In this document: one piece after another, positions 7,803 through 17,027 of the stretch
Layout: each line of letters opens with the position of its first letter
How positions within the stretch are numbered: the first letter of the stretch is position 1
Notes under the pieces: model-generated
The model's input: only the letters and a program-made list of their open reading frames with translations
What the model was told of the DNA's origin: nothing
Database searches by the model: none
Source of the DNA: Ruminococcus sp. UBA1409
GTDB lineage: Bacteria; Bacillota; Clostridia; Oscillospirales; Ruminococcaceae
NCBI GenBank assembly: GCA_002305045.1
Contig: DBPX01000011.1
Coordinates: 1 to 39,603, forward strand
Reading direction: 5' to 3'
Length of the DNA: 39,603 nucleotides
Made by a program: the position numbers and the translations under genes

Positions 7803-10337
7803 ATGGCAGCTTCGTCTGGAAATACAAAAAAGAAGTCGCAGTCCCGTGGGACGGCAGCCTCAAGGACGGCAAAGAAAAAGACCGCAGGAGGCAATAGCGT
7901 CTACAGAAACCGCATGGGCTCGACGGTGCTGTTCATCCTGGGAGTATTCCTTTTGTTCCTTACCTGGATAAAGGGCGAGGCGTTCTGGGCAGGCATGCAG
8001 AGCGCTTTGTGGGGGCTTTTCGGAGTCTCCTCGGTGCTTTTAAGCCCGATTGTCATATATGTTGCGGTGATGATGGCTCTTGACAGGTCAAAGAGTGCGG
8101 TTATAGTCAAGGTGCTTCAGGGAGCGCTTCTTATCCTTCTTGTAGGACCTATGTTCGAGATTTTTTACTCGATGTCAAAGGGAGGGGACGCCTTCTCGGG
8201 CGACGGCTTCTCCGGGATAATAACAAGGCTTTATGAAAACGGCTCTATAGAGCATCAGGGCGGGGGAGCGCTCAGCATCTTCTTGGGAGGCTCGCTTGTC
8301 AAGCTCTGCGGCGAGGTCTGCGCCCTCATAATAATAATCCTTCTTATCATACTTTTTGTGATGCTTTTGACAAATATAACCTTTATAGATATATTCAGGT
8401 TTATAGTCTCGGCCTTTAGGAAGCTGGCAGGCTCGATTAGCGAGAGCAGCGAGGAGTCCGCAAGGCGAAGAGAGGAAAGCAAAAAGGCAAGGGAGGAAAA
8501 GGCTCCTTCCGTCCCCGAGCCTAAGGAAAAGCAGGGAGGGTTTGTCGACCTCTCCAAATACCTCTCTGACAAGGACAAAAAGGAGGACTCCGAGGAGAAA
8601 AAGCCCAAAAAGCAGAAAAAGGAGGGCGAGACTCTGCCTGCTCCCATAGAGGAGCCGCCCGTTCAGCCTGAGGAGGCAGCAAATAAGAGCATAGACCCCG
8701 TTTCGGAGCTAAGAAGCGCCACGGCGGAGGCAGCCTCTGAGGACGAGGGACACGCTCAGACCGAGGACGCTCCCGACAAGGGGGAGGCTGTAAATCCCAT
8801 CTATGTCGGGAAGGACGGTCAGACCACCCTTATCGAGATGGAAAACTCCTCTGAAAACGGCTATGTCATACCCCCCATCGAGCTTTTAAACCCCTCCCAG
8901 AGCGGTCTTGGCAAGGAGGACACCTCTATCGAGACCGAGAAAAACGCCGAGCTTTTGGTCGAGACGATAAAGAGCTTCGGAGTTGTCACGAGAATAGTCG
9001 GAATACATAAGGGACCTTCCGTCACAAGATATGAGCTTCAGCCGGCGGCAGGAGTAAAGGTCAGCAGGATAACCAGCCTTGCCGACGATATCGCCCTGAA
9101 TCTTGCGGCTAACGGAGTGAGAATCGAGGCTCCCATCCCCGGAAAGGCGGCAGTTGGAATCGAGCTTGCCAACAAGGTGAGGGAGACTGTCTGCATAAGG
9201 GAGCTTATAGACAGCGACGAGTTCCGCCAGGCGGGAGGAAAGCTCTGCTTCCCAGTCGGAAAGGATATCGAGGGCAAGATAGTAATAGGCGATATATCCA
9301 AGATGCCCCATGTGCTGATTGCGGGTACTACCGGCTCTGGTAAGTCGGTGTTTACAAACTCTGTCATAATGAGCATACTATATAACGCCTCCCCTGACGA
9401 GGTCAGGCTGATTCTTATCGACCCCAAGCAGGTCGAGTTCCCGGTCTACAACGGAATACCTCACCTTCTTATCCCGGTCGTAACGGAGGCTAAAAAGGCG
9501 GCGGGAGCGCTTGGCTGGGCTGTCACCGAGATGCTGAAAAGGTATAAGCTCTTTGCCGACAACGGCGTAAGAGACCTAAAGGACTACAACAAGCTCGCAA
9601 AGAGCGAGGATTTAAAGTGCCTTCCGCAGATAGTAATAGTCGTGGATGAGCTTGCCGACCTCATGATGGCGGCACGCAAGGAGGTCGAGGACTCGATATG
9701 CAGGCTTGCTCAGCTTGCAAGAGCGGCAGGAATGCACCTTATAGTAGCAACGCAAAGCCCAAGAGTTGACATTGTTACCGGCCTTATCAAGGCGAACATC
9801 CCCTCGAGGGTTGCGCTCAAGGTCTCAAACCAGATGGATTCAAGGGTTATCTTAGACGAGGGCGGAGCTGAAAAGCTCCTTGGAAACGGCGACCTGCTTT
9901 ATATGCCGGTGGGTCTTGGAAAGCCCGTCAGAGTTCAGGGAAGCTATGTTGCCACCGATGAGATTAAAAGGGTCGTAGATTATCTTAAAACGCAGACCTC
10001 CTCGCAGTATGACGATGAGGTTGCAAGCGAGGTCGAAAGGCACATTCCCGTTCCGAAGGGGGAAAAGACCTCCTCGGAGCAGGGTCAGGACCCCTCTCAG
10101 GATAATATGACCGAGGCTGCCATCGAGGCTGTCGTGGAGGCAGGGCAGGCGTCAACCTCCTACCTTCAGAGGAGGCTCAAGCTGGGCTACGCCCGTGCCG
10201 CAAGGATAATGGACGAGCTGGAGGAGCTTGGCATAGTCGGACCGGCGGACGGCGCAAAGCCCAGAGAGGTCAGGCTCACAAGAGCGCAGTGGCTGGAAAG
10301 AAAGGCTATGCTCGGAAACGAGAGCGAGGGACTCTAG
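7803..10337 (+). CDS. spoIIIE: DNA translocase SpoIIIE/FtsK
   Basis: This 844-residue membrane-anchored DNA pump clears chromosomes through the division or sporulation septum. Order of parts: a basic N-terminus (residues 1-35), about four membrane segments (about 38-205), a low-complexity charged linker rich in K, E and P (about 210-345), and the RecA-like motor with Walker A GTTGSGKSV (about 508-516) and Walker B IVIVVDELADLMM (about 609). A winged-helix gamma domain ends the protein (about 770-835, with ASTSYLQRRLKLGYARAARIMDELE) and reads KOPS/SRS polarity sequences. GGGAGGA precedes the ATG. The TepA/YlzJ context favours the name SpoIIIE over FtsK, but sequence alone does not settle a sporulation role. 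Confidence 0.96.
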   Translation: MAASSGNTKKKSQSRGTAASRTAKKKTAGGNSVYRNRMGSTVLFILGVFLLFLTWIKGEAFWAGMQSALWGLFGVSSVLLSPIVIYVAVMMALDRSKSAVIVKVLQGALLILLVGPMFEIFYSMSKGGDAFSGDGFSGIITRLYENGSIEHQGGGALSIFLGGSLVKLCGEVCALIIIILLIILFVMLLTNITFIDIFRFIVSAFRKLAGSISESSEESARRREESKKAREEKAPSVPEPKEKQGGFVDLSKYLSDKDKKEDSEEKKPKKQKKEGETLPAPIEEPPVQPEEAANKSIDPVSELRSATAEAASEDEGHAQTEDAPDKGEAVNPIYVGKDGQTTLIEMENSSENGYVIPPIELLNPSQSGLGKEDTSIETEKNAELLVETIKSFGVVTRIVGIHKGPSVTRYELQPAAGVKVSRITSLADDIALNLAANGVRIEAPIPGKAAVGIELANKVRETVCIRELIDSDEFRQAGGKLCFPVGKDIEGKIVIGDISKMPHVLIAGTTGSGKSVFTNSVIMSILYNASPDEVRLILIDPKQVEFPVYNGIPHLLIPVVTEAKKAAGALGWAVTEMLKRYKLFADNGVRDLKDYNKLAKSEDLKCLPQIVIVVDELADLMMAARKEVEDSICRLAQLARAAGMHLIVATQSPRVDIVTGLIKANIPSRVALKVSNQMDSRVILDEGGAEKLLGNGDLLYMPVGLGKPVRVQGSYVATDEIKRVVDYLKTQTSSQYDDEVASEVERHIPVPKGEKTSSEQGQDPSQDNMTEAAIEAVVEAGQASTSYLQRRLKLGYARAARIMDELEELGIVGPADGAKPREVRLTRAQWLERKAMLGNESEGL

Positions 10338-10350
10338 CGAAAGGAGAGTT

Positions 10351-12333
10351 ATGTCAGGCAGCTTAAATTCATCCAAGCAAAACGGCTTGAATCACACCGG
10401 CTGCGGCGGGGCTGAATATAATCAAAGGCTGGAGCCGAGGCTGGGCAGCGAGTTTTTGCCGATATCACGGTCGGAGCTTATTAAAAAGGGGATAGACCAG
10501 CTCGATTTTATCTATGTCTCGGGGGACGCTTATGTCGACCATCCCAGCTTCGGGGCGGCGATAATAACAAGAGTCCTAGAGCATAGCGGCTTCAGCGTCG
10601 GGTTCATAGCCCAGCCGGACTGGCGGCGTGACAGTGATTTTACCCGTCTTGGCAGACCGAGGCTTGCGTTTTTGGTCTCCTCGGGAAACATAGATTCGAT
10701 GGTCGCACACTATACCGTTGCGAAAAAGCGGCGGGATTTTGACGCCTATTCCCCCGGAAATAAGCCGGGAAAAAGACCTGACAGGGCGGTGACCGTCTAC
10801 ACAAGGGCGCTCAAGAGGCTTTACCCGGAGGTCCCGGTGCTGATAGGCGGGCTTGAGGCTTCGCTTCGCCGCTTCGCCCACTACGATTACTGGGAGGACT
10901 GCGTCAAGCCCTCGGTGCTTTTTGAGTCCGGCGCAGACCTTTTGATGTTCGGCATGGGGGAAAACTGCGTCGTCGAGCTTGCAAAAAGGCTTCGGGACGG
11001 ACAGAGCATAGACTCAATCCGTGATGTCAGGGGGACCTGCTATCTTTGTCCCACGGCCGAGACTCCCTACGGAGGGGTTGAGTGCCCCTCTTTTGAGCAG
11101 GTAAAAGGCTCCAAGGAGCTTTACGCCAGAGCCTGCCGCCTGCAATACGACAATCAGGACGAGGTTTACGGCAGGATGCTTTTGCAGCGCCACGGCGACA
11201 GGATGCTTGTTCAGAACCCTCCGCCCCTTTCTCTTGACGCTAGCGAGCTTGACCTTGTATATTCACTTCCGTACACAAGGACCTATCACCCGGTATACGA
11301 GGCTCAGGGCGGAGTCCCTGCGATATCCGAGGTCAGGTTTTCTATAACGCACAACAGAGGCTGCTTCGGCTTCTGCAATTTCTGCTCGATAGCCCTTCAT
11401 CAGGGACGGCGGGTCACGGCTAGAAGCCATGAATCCGTCATAGCCGAGGCTAGGCTTCTTACCTCGCTTCCGGATTTCAAGGGATATATAAACGATGTCG
11501 GCGGACCTACGGCTAATTTCAGGCAGCCGTCCTGCAGGAAGCAGCTGACCGAGGGACTGTGCAAGGGCAGAAAATGCCTTGCTCCCAAGCCCTGTTCCTG
11601 TCTTGAGGCTGACCACAGCGATTATTTGCAGCTTTTAAGGGAGCTAAGGAGCCTTCCCGGTGTGAAAAAGGTATTTATCCGCTCCGGGATAAGATACGAC
11701 TATCTTCTTGAGGATAAAAGCGAGGAGTTTTTAACCGAGCTTATAAAGCATCACATTTCTGGACAGCTGAGGGTTGCTCCCGAGCACTGCTCCGGGGCTG
11801 TTCTTGACAGGATGGGAAAGCCGCACATCGAGGCATATAAGCGCTTCAAAAAAAGCTTCGACGAGATAAACAAAAGGATAGGAAGGGAGCAGTATGTCCT
11901 GCCCTATCTTATGTCCTCGCACCCCGGGTCTACGCTTAAGGACGCCGTGGAGCTTGCTCTTTTTTTGAGGGACCAAAGCCTTCGTCTTGAGCAGGTGCAG
12001 GACTTTTATCCCACTCCGGGGACGATATCCACCTGTATGTACTACACCGGGCTTGACCCGTACACGATGAAGCCGGTCTATGTCGCAAGGGACCCCGAGG
12101 ACAAGGCTATGCAGCGGGCGCTTTTGCAGTATTACCTGCCCGCAAACCGCAAAAGGGTTATAAGGGCGCTCAGACTGGCTGGCAGGGAGGACCTTATCGG
12201 CACAGGCAGGGGATGTCTTGTAAGACCCGAGGCAGGGGATACCGTCAGGGCGGCAGGATGCCTGCACAGCAGGACGGCATTAAAAAACAGAGGAAGCGGA
12301 GCTGACAATGGCAAGAAGAAGAAAAAGAGGTAG
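10351..12333 (+). CDS. YgiQ family radical SAM protein
   Basis: This 660-residue member of the YgiQ (UPF0313) family has unknown substrate. The radical SAM cluster motif CFGFCNFC (CxxxCxxC) is near residue 338, preceded by FSITHNRG. An N-terminal cobalamin-binding-like region contains LIGGLEASLRRFAHYDYW, a family signature, and DFYPTPGTISTCMYYTGLDP lies near the C-terminus. The end is basic (GKKKKKR), and its last 26 bases overlap the next gene. ATG 10351 follows spoIIIE by 13 bases with AAGGAGAG in front, so the genes are likely co-transcribed. The reaction is not known for this family. Confidence 0.93.
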   Translation: MSGSLNSSKQNGLNHTGCGGAEYNQRLEPRLGSEFLPISRSELIKKGIDQLDFIYVSGDAYVDHPSFGAAIITRVLEHSGFSVGFIAQPDWRRDSDFTRLGRPRLAFLVSSGNIDSMVAHYTVAKKRRDFDAYSPGNKPGKRPDRAVTVYTRALKRLYPEVPVLIGGLEASLRRFAHYDYWEDCVKPSVLFESGADLLMFGMGENCVVELAKRLRDGQSIDSIRDVRGTCYLCPTAETPYGGVECPSFEQVKGSKELYARACRLQYDNQDEVYGRMLLQRHGDRMLVQNPPPLSLDASELDLVYSLPYTRTYHPVYEAQGGVPAISEVRFSITHNRGCFGFCNFCSIALHQGRRVTARSHESVIAEARLLTSLPDFKGYINDVGGPTANFRQPSCRKQLTEGLCKGRKCLAPKPCSCLEADHSDYLQLLRELRSLPGVKKVFIRSGIRYDYLLEDKSEEFLTELIKHHISGQLRVAPEHCSGAVLDRMGKPHIEAYKRFKKSFDEINKRIGREQYVLPYLMSSHPGSTLKDAVELALFLRDQSLRLEQVQDFYPTPGTISTCMYYTGLDPYTMKPVYVARDPEDKAMQRALLQYYLPANRKRVIRALRLAGREDLIGTGRGCLVRPEAGDTVRAAGCLHSRTALKNRGSGADNGKKKKKR

Positions 12334-13237
12334 CTTTTTAGACAGCAAGGAGGTCTTTATATCCGTACTGGCGGTTTTGTCACTGGTGGCGGTATTCTGC
12401 TTTGTCGTGACAAGACCCGAGTTCATGGGAGAGCTTCTTGGAGATAATGATAAAATCCCCTCGGCAAGCGAGGGCGAGGCAAGAGTATACTTTATAGATG
12501 TCGGTCAGGGGGACTGCCAGCTTATTGTCGGCGGCAACGGCGAGACGATGCTTATCGACGCCGGAGAGTCGGAGTACGGCGATACGGTGACGGACTTTAT
12601 CAGAAGGCTCGGCATAGAAAGGCTTGATTATGTAGTCGGCACCCATCCTCACTCCGACCACATAGGAGGTCTTAGGCAGGTCATTAGCTCAGGAATTGAG
12701 ATAGGCTGCGTGATAACTCCGCAGATTCCCGAGGAGTACGCTCCTACCACCAGGACCTACGAGAGATTTTTGACTGCGATAGAGGAGAGCGGAGTCACGC
12801 TAAGAGCCTCAAAAAACGAGAGCTTTTCCTTCGGCGGAGGGACCGTAGAGATTATCCAGCCCGAGTATTACGGTGACAACTACAACAACTACTCCTGCTG
12901 TGTGATTTATGAATTCGGAAGCGTCAGGTTTTTGTTCACCGGGGATTTGGAAAAGGATATGGAAAGACAGCTTGTCAACAGGGATTTGGACCTGAGTGCA
13001 GATGTCTTAAAGGTGGCTCACCACGGGAGCGCAACCTCCTCCTGCTATGATTTTCTTGACAGCGTGATGCCAAAATACTGCGTGATAGGCTGCGGGGACT
13101 CCGGCTACAATCATCCTAATCCCGATGTAGTGACAAGACTAAAGGAGTATACCTCCGAAATCTACAGGACGGACAATAACGGCACGGTAACCTTTACCTG
13201 CGACGGGTCGGAGCTGAGCGTTGTCTGCGAGAGGTGA
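12308..13237 (+). CDS. Membrane-anchored ComEC-type metallo-beta-lactamase hydrolase
   Basis: The 309-residue protein has a basic N-terminus, one membrane helix (about residues 18-36) and an extracytoplasmic metallo-beta-lactamase domain. Metal motifs are VYFIDVGQGD at the start of the domain, THPHSDHIGG (HxHxDH, about residue 111), LFTGDLEKD with its metal aspartate, and KVAHHGSATSS. This matches the stand-alone relatives of the ComEC/Rec2 C-terminal domain, several of which are thought to be nucleases or phosphodiesterases. No ComEC channel domain is encoded nearby. It overlaps ygiQ by 26 bases and is followed five bases later by a DUF3006 gene, a frequent partner of these hydrolases. Confidence 0.85.
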   Translation: MARRRKRGSFLDSKEVFISVLAVLSLVAVFCFVVTRPEFMGELLGDNDKIPSASEGEARVYFIDVGQGDCQLIVGGNGETMLIDAGESEYGDTVTDFIRRLGIERLDYVVGTHPHSDHIGGLRQVISSGIEIGCVITPQIPEEYAPTTRTYERFLTAIEESGVTLRASKNESFSFGGGTVEIIQPEYYGDNYNNYSCCVIYEFGSVRFLFTGDLEKDMERQLVNRDLDLSADVLKVAHHGSATSSCYDFLDSVMPKYCVIGCGDSGYNHPNPDVVTRLKEYTSEIYRTDNNGTVTFTCDGSELSVVCER

Positions 13238-13242
13238 TTTAG

Positions 13243-13476
13243 ATGGAAAACAGTATCAGGGAATATATAGTTGACAGGCTAGAGGAGGACTATGCCGTGC
13301 TTGAAGACGGAGAGCTTGGAACGAAGGCTGTCAGGCTCGAGCTTCTCCCGGAGGGAGTGTCCGAGGGGGATGTTGTTTTGCTCACCGAGAGCGGGTATAC
13401 TATCGACATGGACAGGACACGGCAAAGGCGACAGAAAATCGCCGGGATGATAAAAAGGCTCTTCGGCGAGAGCTAG
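13243..13476 (+). CDS. DUF3006 family protein
   Basis: This 77-residue protein starts REYIVDRLEEDYAVLED, the characteristic opening of DUF3006, with a small beta-rich domain followed by a basic helical tail (RTRQRRQKIAGMIKRLF). Function is unknown. Genes of this family commonly follow ComEC-like metallo-beta-lactamase genes, as here with a 5-base gap, which suggests a role with that hydrolase. Confidence 0.8.
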   Translation: MENSIREYIVDRLEEDYAVLEDGELGTKAVRLELLPEGVSEGDVVLLTESGYTIDMDRTRQRRQKIAGMIKRLFGES

Positions 13477-13504
13477 CCGCATATCGGATGGAGGTAGCAT
13501 TTTT

Positions 13505-14419
13505 ATGAACGGTGAAAATGCAGGCAGGGATGTTTTTGAGCTGCTCGCCGCAAGACGGCAGAGCGGTCCTAAGAGTCAGAAAAGGATAGCGGAGTATATT
13601 CTTGAGAGCCTCTCTAAGGCGTGCTTTCTCACCGCCGCAAGGCTCGGGGAGAGCGTCGGCGTAAGCGAGTCCACGGTGGTCAGATTCGCCGCAGAGCTTG
13701 GCTACGACGGCTATCCGGCGTTCCAGAGGGCGCTTCAGGACGCCGCCAGGAACAAGCTTACGGCAACTGAGCGCATAGAGGTCCTAAATAGGCGGCTAGG
13801 AGACGGCGAGGTGCTTAAAAGCGTCCTTGAAAACGACATTTCGCACATCTCAAAGACCATCGAGGAGACTAAGGAGAGCGACTTTGAGGCGGCTGTAACG
13901 AGCATAATCAACGCCAAAAAAATCTATATAATGGGGACAAGAAGCTCGGGTGCCTTGGCGTCCTTTATGGGCTATTACTTTAGGCTGATGCTCCCTAATG
14001 TCATACTTATCCGCCCGGGGAGCCAGAGCGAGATATACGAGCAGCTAATGCGTATGGAGAGCGCCGACCTTCTTATCGGGATATCCTTCCCTAGGTACGC
14101 TAAGCAGACGGTAAACGCCCTTGCCTTTGCTAAGGACATCGGCGCAGACTCCTTAGCTATAACCGACAGCATGGATTCTCCCATCGCCGCAAACGCCGGG
14201 AGGGTGCTTTTGGCAAGAAGCGACATGGTGTCCTTTGTAGACTCGCTGGTTGCACCGCTCAGCCTTATAAACGCACTGATTGTCGCCGTCTCGATAAAAA
14301 AGAGGGAGAGCGTCGCCGCCGAATTTGGACGGCTGGAGAGAATATGGGACGAGTACGATGTCTTTGAAAAGGGAGACGGTCCAGACGGTCTGGGACGGGG
14401 AGGCGTCGGGGGTGTCTAG
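13505..14419 (+). CDS. RpiR/MurR family transcriptional regulator (HTH + SIS)
   Basis: The 304-residue protein has an N-terminal HTH_6 domain (residues about 8-82, with LGESVGVSESTVVRFAAELG as the helix-turn-helix) and a C-terminal SIS phosphosugar-binding domain (about 115-260, with IYIMGTRSSGALASFMGYY). Family members sense sugar phosphates such as MurNAc-6-P or glucosamine-6-P. No sugar catabolic gene is adjacent. The last bases overlap the next gene (GTGTCTAG), so regulator and flavoprotein are probably co-translated. The C-terminal tail after about residue 290 is glycine-rich and looks unstructured. The ligand is unknown. Confidence 0.88.
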   Translation: MNGENAGRDVFELLAARRQSGPKSQKRIAEYILESLSKACFLTAARLGESVGVSESTVVRFAAELGYDGYPAFQRALQDAARNKLTATERIEVLNRRLGDGEVLKSVLENDISHISKTIEETKESDFEAAVTSIINAKKIYIMGTRSSGALASFMGYYFRLMLPNVILIRPGSQSEIYEQLMRMESADLLIGISFPRYAKQTVNALAFAKDIGADSLAITDSMDSPIAANAGRVLLARSDMVSFVDSLVAPLSLINALIVAVSIKKRESVAAEFGRLERIWDEYDVFEKGDGPDGLGRGGVGGV

Positions 14420-15674
14420 CTGGGAGCTTTACGATGTAGCGATAATAGGCGGCGGAGCGGCGGGGCTTTTTTCTGCCTCGCTCGCCTGCGAGGGCGGACT
14501 GAGCGCTATCGTGATAGAGCCTAACAAAAGCCTTGGGAGAAAGCTCAGGATAACCGGCAAGGGAAGATGCAATCTTACGAATAACTGCTCCCCTGAGGAG
14601 GTCATCCGGCACACCCTGAGAAATCCGAGATTTCTTTACAGCTCGGTTTACTCCTTCAGCCCGGACATGGTTATGGAGTGGTTTTCATCCCACGGAGTCG
14701 AGCTTAAAACCGAGCGTGGAGGAAGGGTCTTTCCCGTGAGCGACAGGGCGGACGATGTCGCCGACGCTATGGCGGGTCTGCTTGAAGGAAACGGCGTCCC
14801 GGTTGTAAGGGATAGGGCGAAGAGCCTTAGAGTCCTGCAGGACGGTCTCATTGAAACAGGCTGCACAGGGACGGCTGTCATATCTAAAAATGTTATTATT
14901 GCGACTGGAGGGCTGTCATATCCCAAAACCGGCTCCACGGGGGACGGCTACCGTCTTGCCGCCGGACTGGGTCACAGCGTGATTCCTCCCTCGCCGTCCT
15001 TGGTGCCGGTGACCGTAGGCGAGAGCTTTGTCGGGAGCCTTACAGGGCTGACGCTTAAAAATGTCACGGTCAGCCTTTGTCAAAGAGGGAGGAAAAAGCC
15101 TGTTTTTTCCCAGCTCGGCGAGCTTAGCTTCATGCCCTACGGGATTTCCGGCCCGCTCACACTTTCGGTGTCCTCGTATATGGAGGAGTCAAGGCTGAAA
15201 AACGGCGAATACACAGTTTATATCGACCTAAAGCCCGGGCTTAGCCATGAAAAGCTAGCCATGAAGCTAAACAGGGAGTTTTCCTTGGAGCCAAGGCTTA
15301 GTCTTGGCGAGTATCTGAGGCGGCTTCTTCCGGCACCTATGGCGGAGGCTGTAAACACTCTTTTGGGAATAGCCTGCGGGACGCCTTGCTCACAGCTTAA
15401 CCGTGAGCAAAGAAGGAGCATAGTAAATATCCTAAAGGAGCTAAGGCTCACCCCTACGGGCTTAAGACCCATCGGCGAGGCTATAGTAACAAGGGGAGGA
15501 ATCCCGGTTGGAGAGATAGACCCTGGGAGCATGGAGTCAAGGCTTGTAAAGGGAGTATATTTTGCCGGCGAGATAATAGATGTCGACGCCTTTACGGGAG
15601 GGTACAATCTTCAGATTGCCTTTTCAACGGCGCACTCGGCGGTGTCTGCGATAATCCAGTCTAAGAAGGCTTAA
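14412..15674 (+). CDS. BaiN/HI0933 family FAD-dependent oxidoreductase
   Basis: A flavoprotein of about 420 residues in the HI0933/BaiN-like family (NAD(P)/FAD-dependent oxidoreductases, often mis-named aminoacetone oxidase). It has the N-terminal dinucleotide fold VAIIGGGAAGLFSA, the SLGRKLRITGKGRCNLTN signature just after, VIIATGGLSYPKTGSTGDGY in the middle, and YFAGEIIDVDAFTGGYNLQ at the C-terminal FAD site. The GTG start at 14412 is chosen because GGGGAGG lies nine bases upstream and family members begin close to the Rossmann motif; ATG 14358 would add 18 poorly conserved residues. BaiN-like genes next to cmk, plsC and ispH are a usual clostridial neighbourhood. The substrate is not predictable here. 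Confidence 0.9.
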   Translation: MSSWELYDVAIIGGGAAGLFSASLACEGGLSAIVIEPNKSLGRKLRITGKGRCNLTNNCSPEEVIRHTLRNPRFLYSSVYSFSPDMVMEWFSSHGVELKTERGGRVFPVSDRADDVADAMAGLLEGNGVPVVRDRAKSLRVLQDGLIETGCTGTAVISKNVIIATGGLSYPKTGSTGDGYRLAAGLGHSVIPPSPSLVPVTVGESFVGSLTGLTLKNVTVSLCQRGRKKPVFSQLGELSFMPYGISGPLTLSVSSYMEESRLKNGEYTVYIDLKPGLSHEKLAMKLNREFSLEPRLSLGEYLRRLLPAPMAEAVNTLLGIACGTPCSQLNREQRRSIVNILKELRLTPTGLRPIGEAIVTRGGIPVGEIDPGSMESRLVKGVYFAGEIIDVDAFTGGYNLQIAFSTAHSAVSAIIQSKKA

Positions 15675-15708
15675 CGCCGCAACTAATATTTGAAAGGAAT
15701 GCTTCAAA

Positions 15709-16395
15709 ATGATACTTAACTGCGCTCTTGACGGACCGGGAGGAGCCGGAAAGTCTACAATAGCAAGGGAGGTCGCAAAAAGGCTCGGAATCGTGTATGT
15801 CGACACCGGGGCGCTTTACCGCACGCTTGCCCTCAACTGCCTCAGAAAGGGGATTGAAATAAGCTCCGAGGACAGGGTTATAGAGTCCTTGGCTGATGCA
15901 AATGTCGAGCTTTCCTATCTTGACGGCGCTCAGAGGGTGCTTCTTAACGGCGAGGATGTGTCCTTGCAGATACGGACCGCCGAGATATCAATGGCTGCCT
16001 CCTCGGTGTCTGCAATACCCAAGGTCAGGGAGCATCTTATAGACATGCAGAGGGATATCGCCGCAAAAAACAGCTGCATTATGGACGGCAGGGACATAGG
16101 AACGGTGATACTTCCAAATGCTGATGTAAAGATATTTCTTACCGCCTCTCCGGAGGAAAGAGCCAGAAGAAGGTATAAGGAGCTTTGCGAGAGGAACGAG
16201 GCGGCTGACTATGAGGTTGTGCTAAGGGAGATAAACGAGAGGGATTACAACGACTCCCACAGGAAAACCGCTCCTCTTAGGCAGGCTGAGGACGCCGTGC
16301 TGATAGACACCTCCGGCATGGGAATCGAGGAGGCTGTCGAAAGCGTAATCTCGGTCATAAAGGAGAAAACCGATTTTTTTCAGATGAGCCCATAG
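15709..16395 (+). CDS. cmk: Cytidylate kinase
   Basis: This 228-residue enzyme phosphorylates CMP and dCMP. The P-loop GPGGAGKS is at residues 9-16, followed by VDTGALYRTLAL, the CMP site IMDGRDIGTVILP (about residue 125) and the LID arginines in ERARRRYKEL. AAGGA precedes the ATG. It lies 34 bases after the flavoprotein gene and 20 bases before plsC. Length is normal for the bacterial type. Confidence 0.95.
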   Translation: MILNCALDGPGGAGKSTIAREVAKRLGIVYVDTGALYRTLALNCLRKGIEISSEDRVIESLADANVELSYLDGAQRVLLNGEDVSLQIRTAEISMAASSVSAIPKVREHLIDMQRDIAAKNSCIMDGRDIGTVILPNADVKIFLTASPEERARRRYKELCERNEAADYEVVLREINERDYNDSHRKTAPLRQAEDAVLIDTSGMGIEEAVESVISVIKEKTDFFQMSP

Positions 16396-16415
16396 CTCCC
16401 GCCGCTTCCAGGGCG

Positions 16416-17027
16416 GTGGTCTCAAGACCCCGGGTGTTTTTCTATGGGATAATCAGATGGATAGTTCTTATATACTTCAAGCTCATCTACAACTTTAAGC
16501 TGGAGGGCAGGCAGAGGCTCCCGCAGGGAGGAGGATATATAATAGCCCCCAATCATCTTCACTGGGCGGACCCGCTGTTTGTCGCCGTCGGGATAAGGTG
16601 CCCGTCCTCCTACATGGCAAAAGAGAGCCTGTTCAAAATAAAGCCGCTTGTCCCGCTGATTAAGGCGTTTCATGCCTTCCCGGTCAAGAGGGAGCAAAGC
16701 GACAGAAGCGCTCTTATGACCGCCGTATCCTTCATTTCAAGAGGATATAACCTGACGATTTTCCCTGAGGGTACACGCTCTAAGGACGGCAGGCTGGGAA
16801 GGGGAAAGTCAGGCGTCGCCTTTATCGCCTCGGAGTCGGGAGCGGATGTCATCCCGGTTGGGATACGGATAGAAAAAAAGAAGTGGCACAGAAAGTATGT
16901 CACCGTGGAGTACGGCTCCCCGATACCGAACAGCGAGCTTAAAATTACCGGGATGTCCGCCTCGCAGATGAGAAAGGCGAGGGACCTTATAATGCAAAGG
17001 ATAGGTGAGCTGTCAAGGAATGTCTGA
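16416..17027 (+). CDS. plsC: 1-acyl-sn-glycerol-3-phosphate acyltransferase
   Basis: The 203-residue enzyme adds the second acyl chain to lysophosphatidic acid in phospholipid synthesis. The catalytic NHxxxxD box is NHLHWAD (about residue 46), and the glycerol-phosphate box is FPEGTRSKDGRLGRGKSG (about residue 117). A hydrophobic N-terminal segment (IIRWIVLIYFKLIY) should seat it at the membrane. The start is GTG 16416, or possibly GTG 16434; neither has a strong ribosome site. Its stop overlaps the ispH start (ATGTCTGA). Confidence 0.92.
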   Translation: MVSRPRVFFYGIIRWIVLIYFKLIYNFKLEGRQRLPQGGGYIIAPNHLHWADPLFVAVGIRCPSSYMAKESLFKIKPLVPLIKAFHAFPVKREQSDRSALMTAVSFISRGYNLTIFPEGTRSKDGRLGRGKSGVAFIASESGADVIPVGIRIEKKKWHRKYVTVEYGSPIPNSELKITGMSASQMRKARDLIMQRIGELSRNV

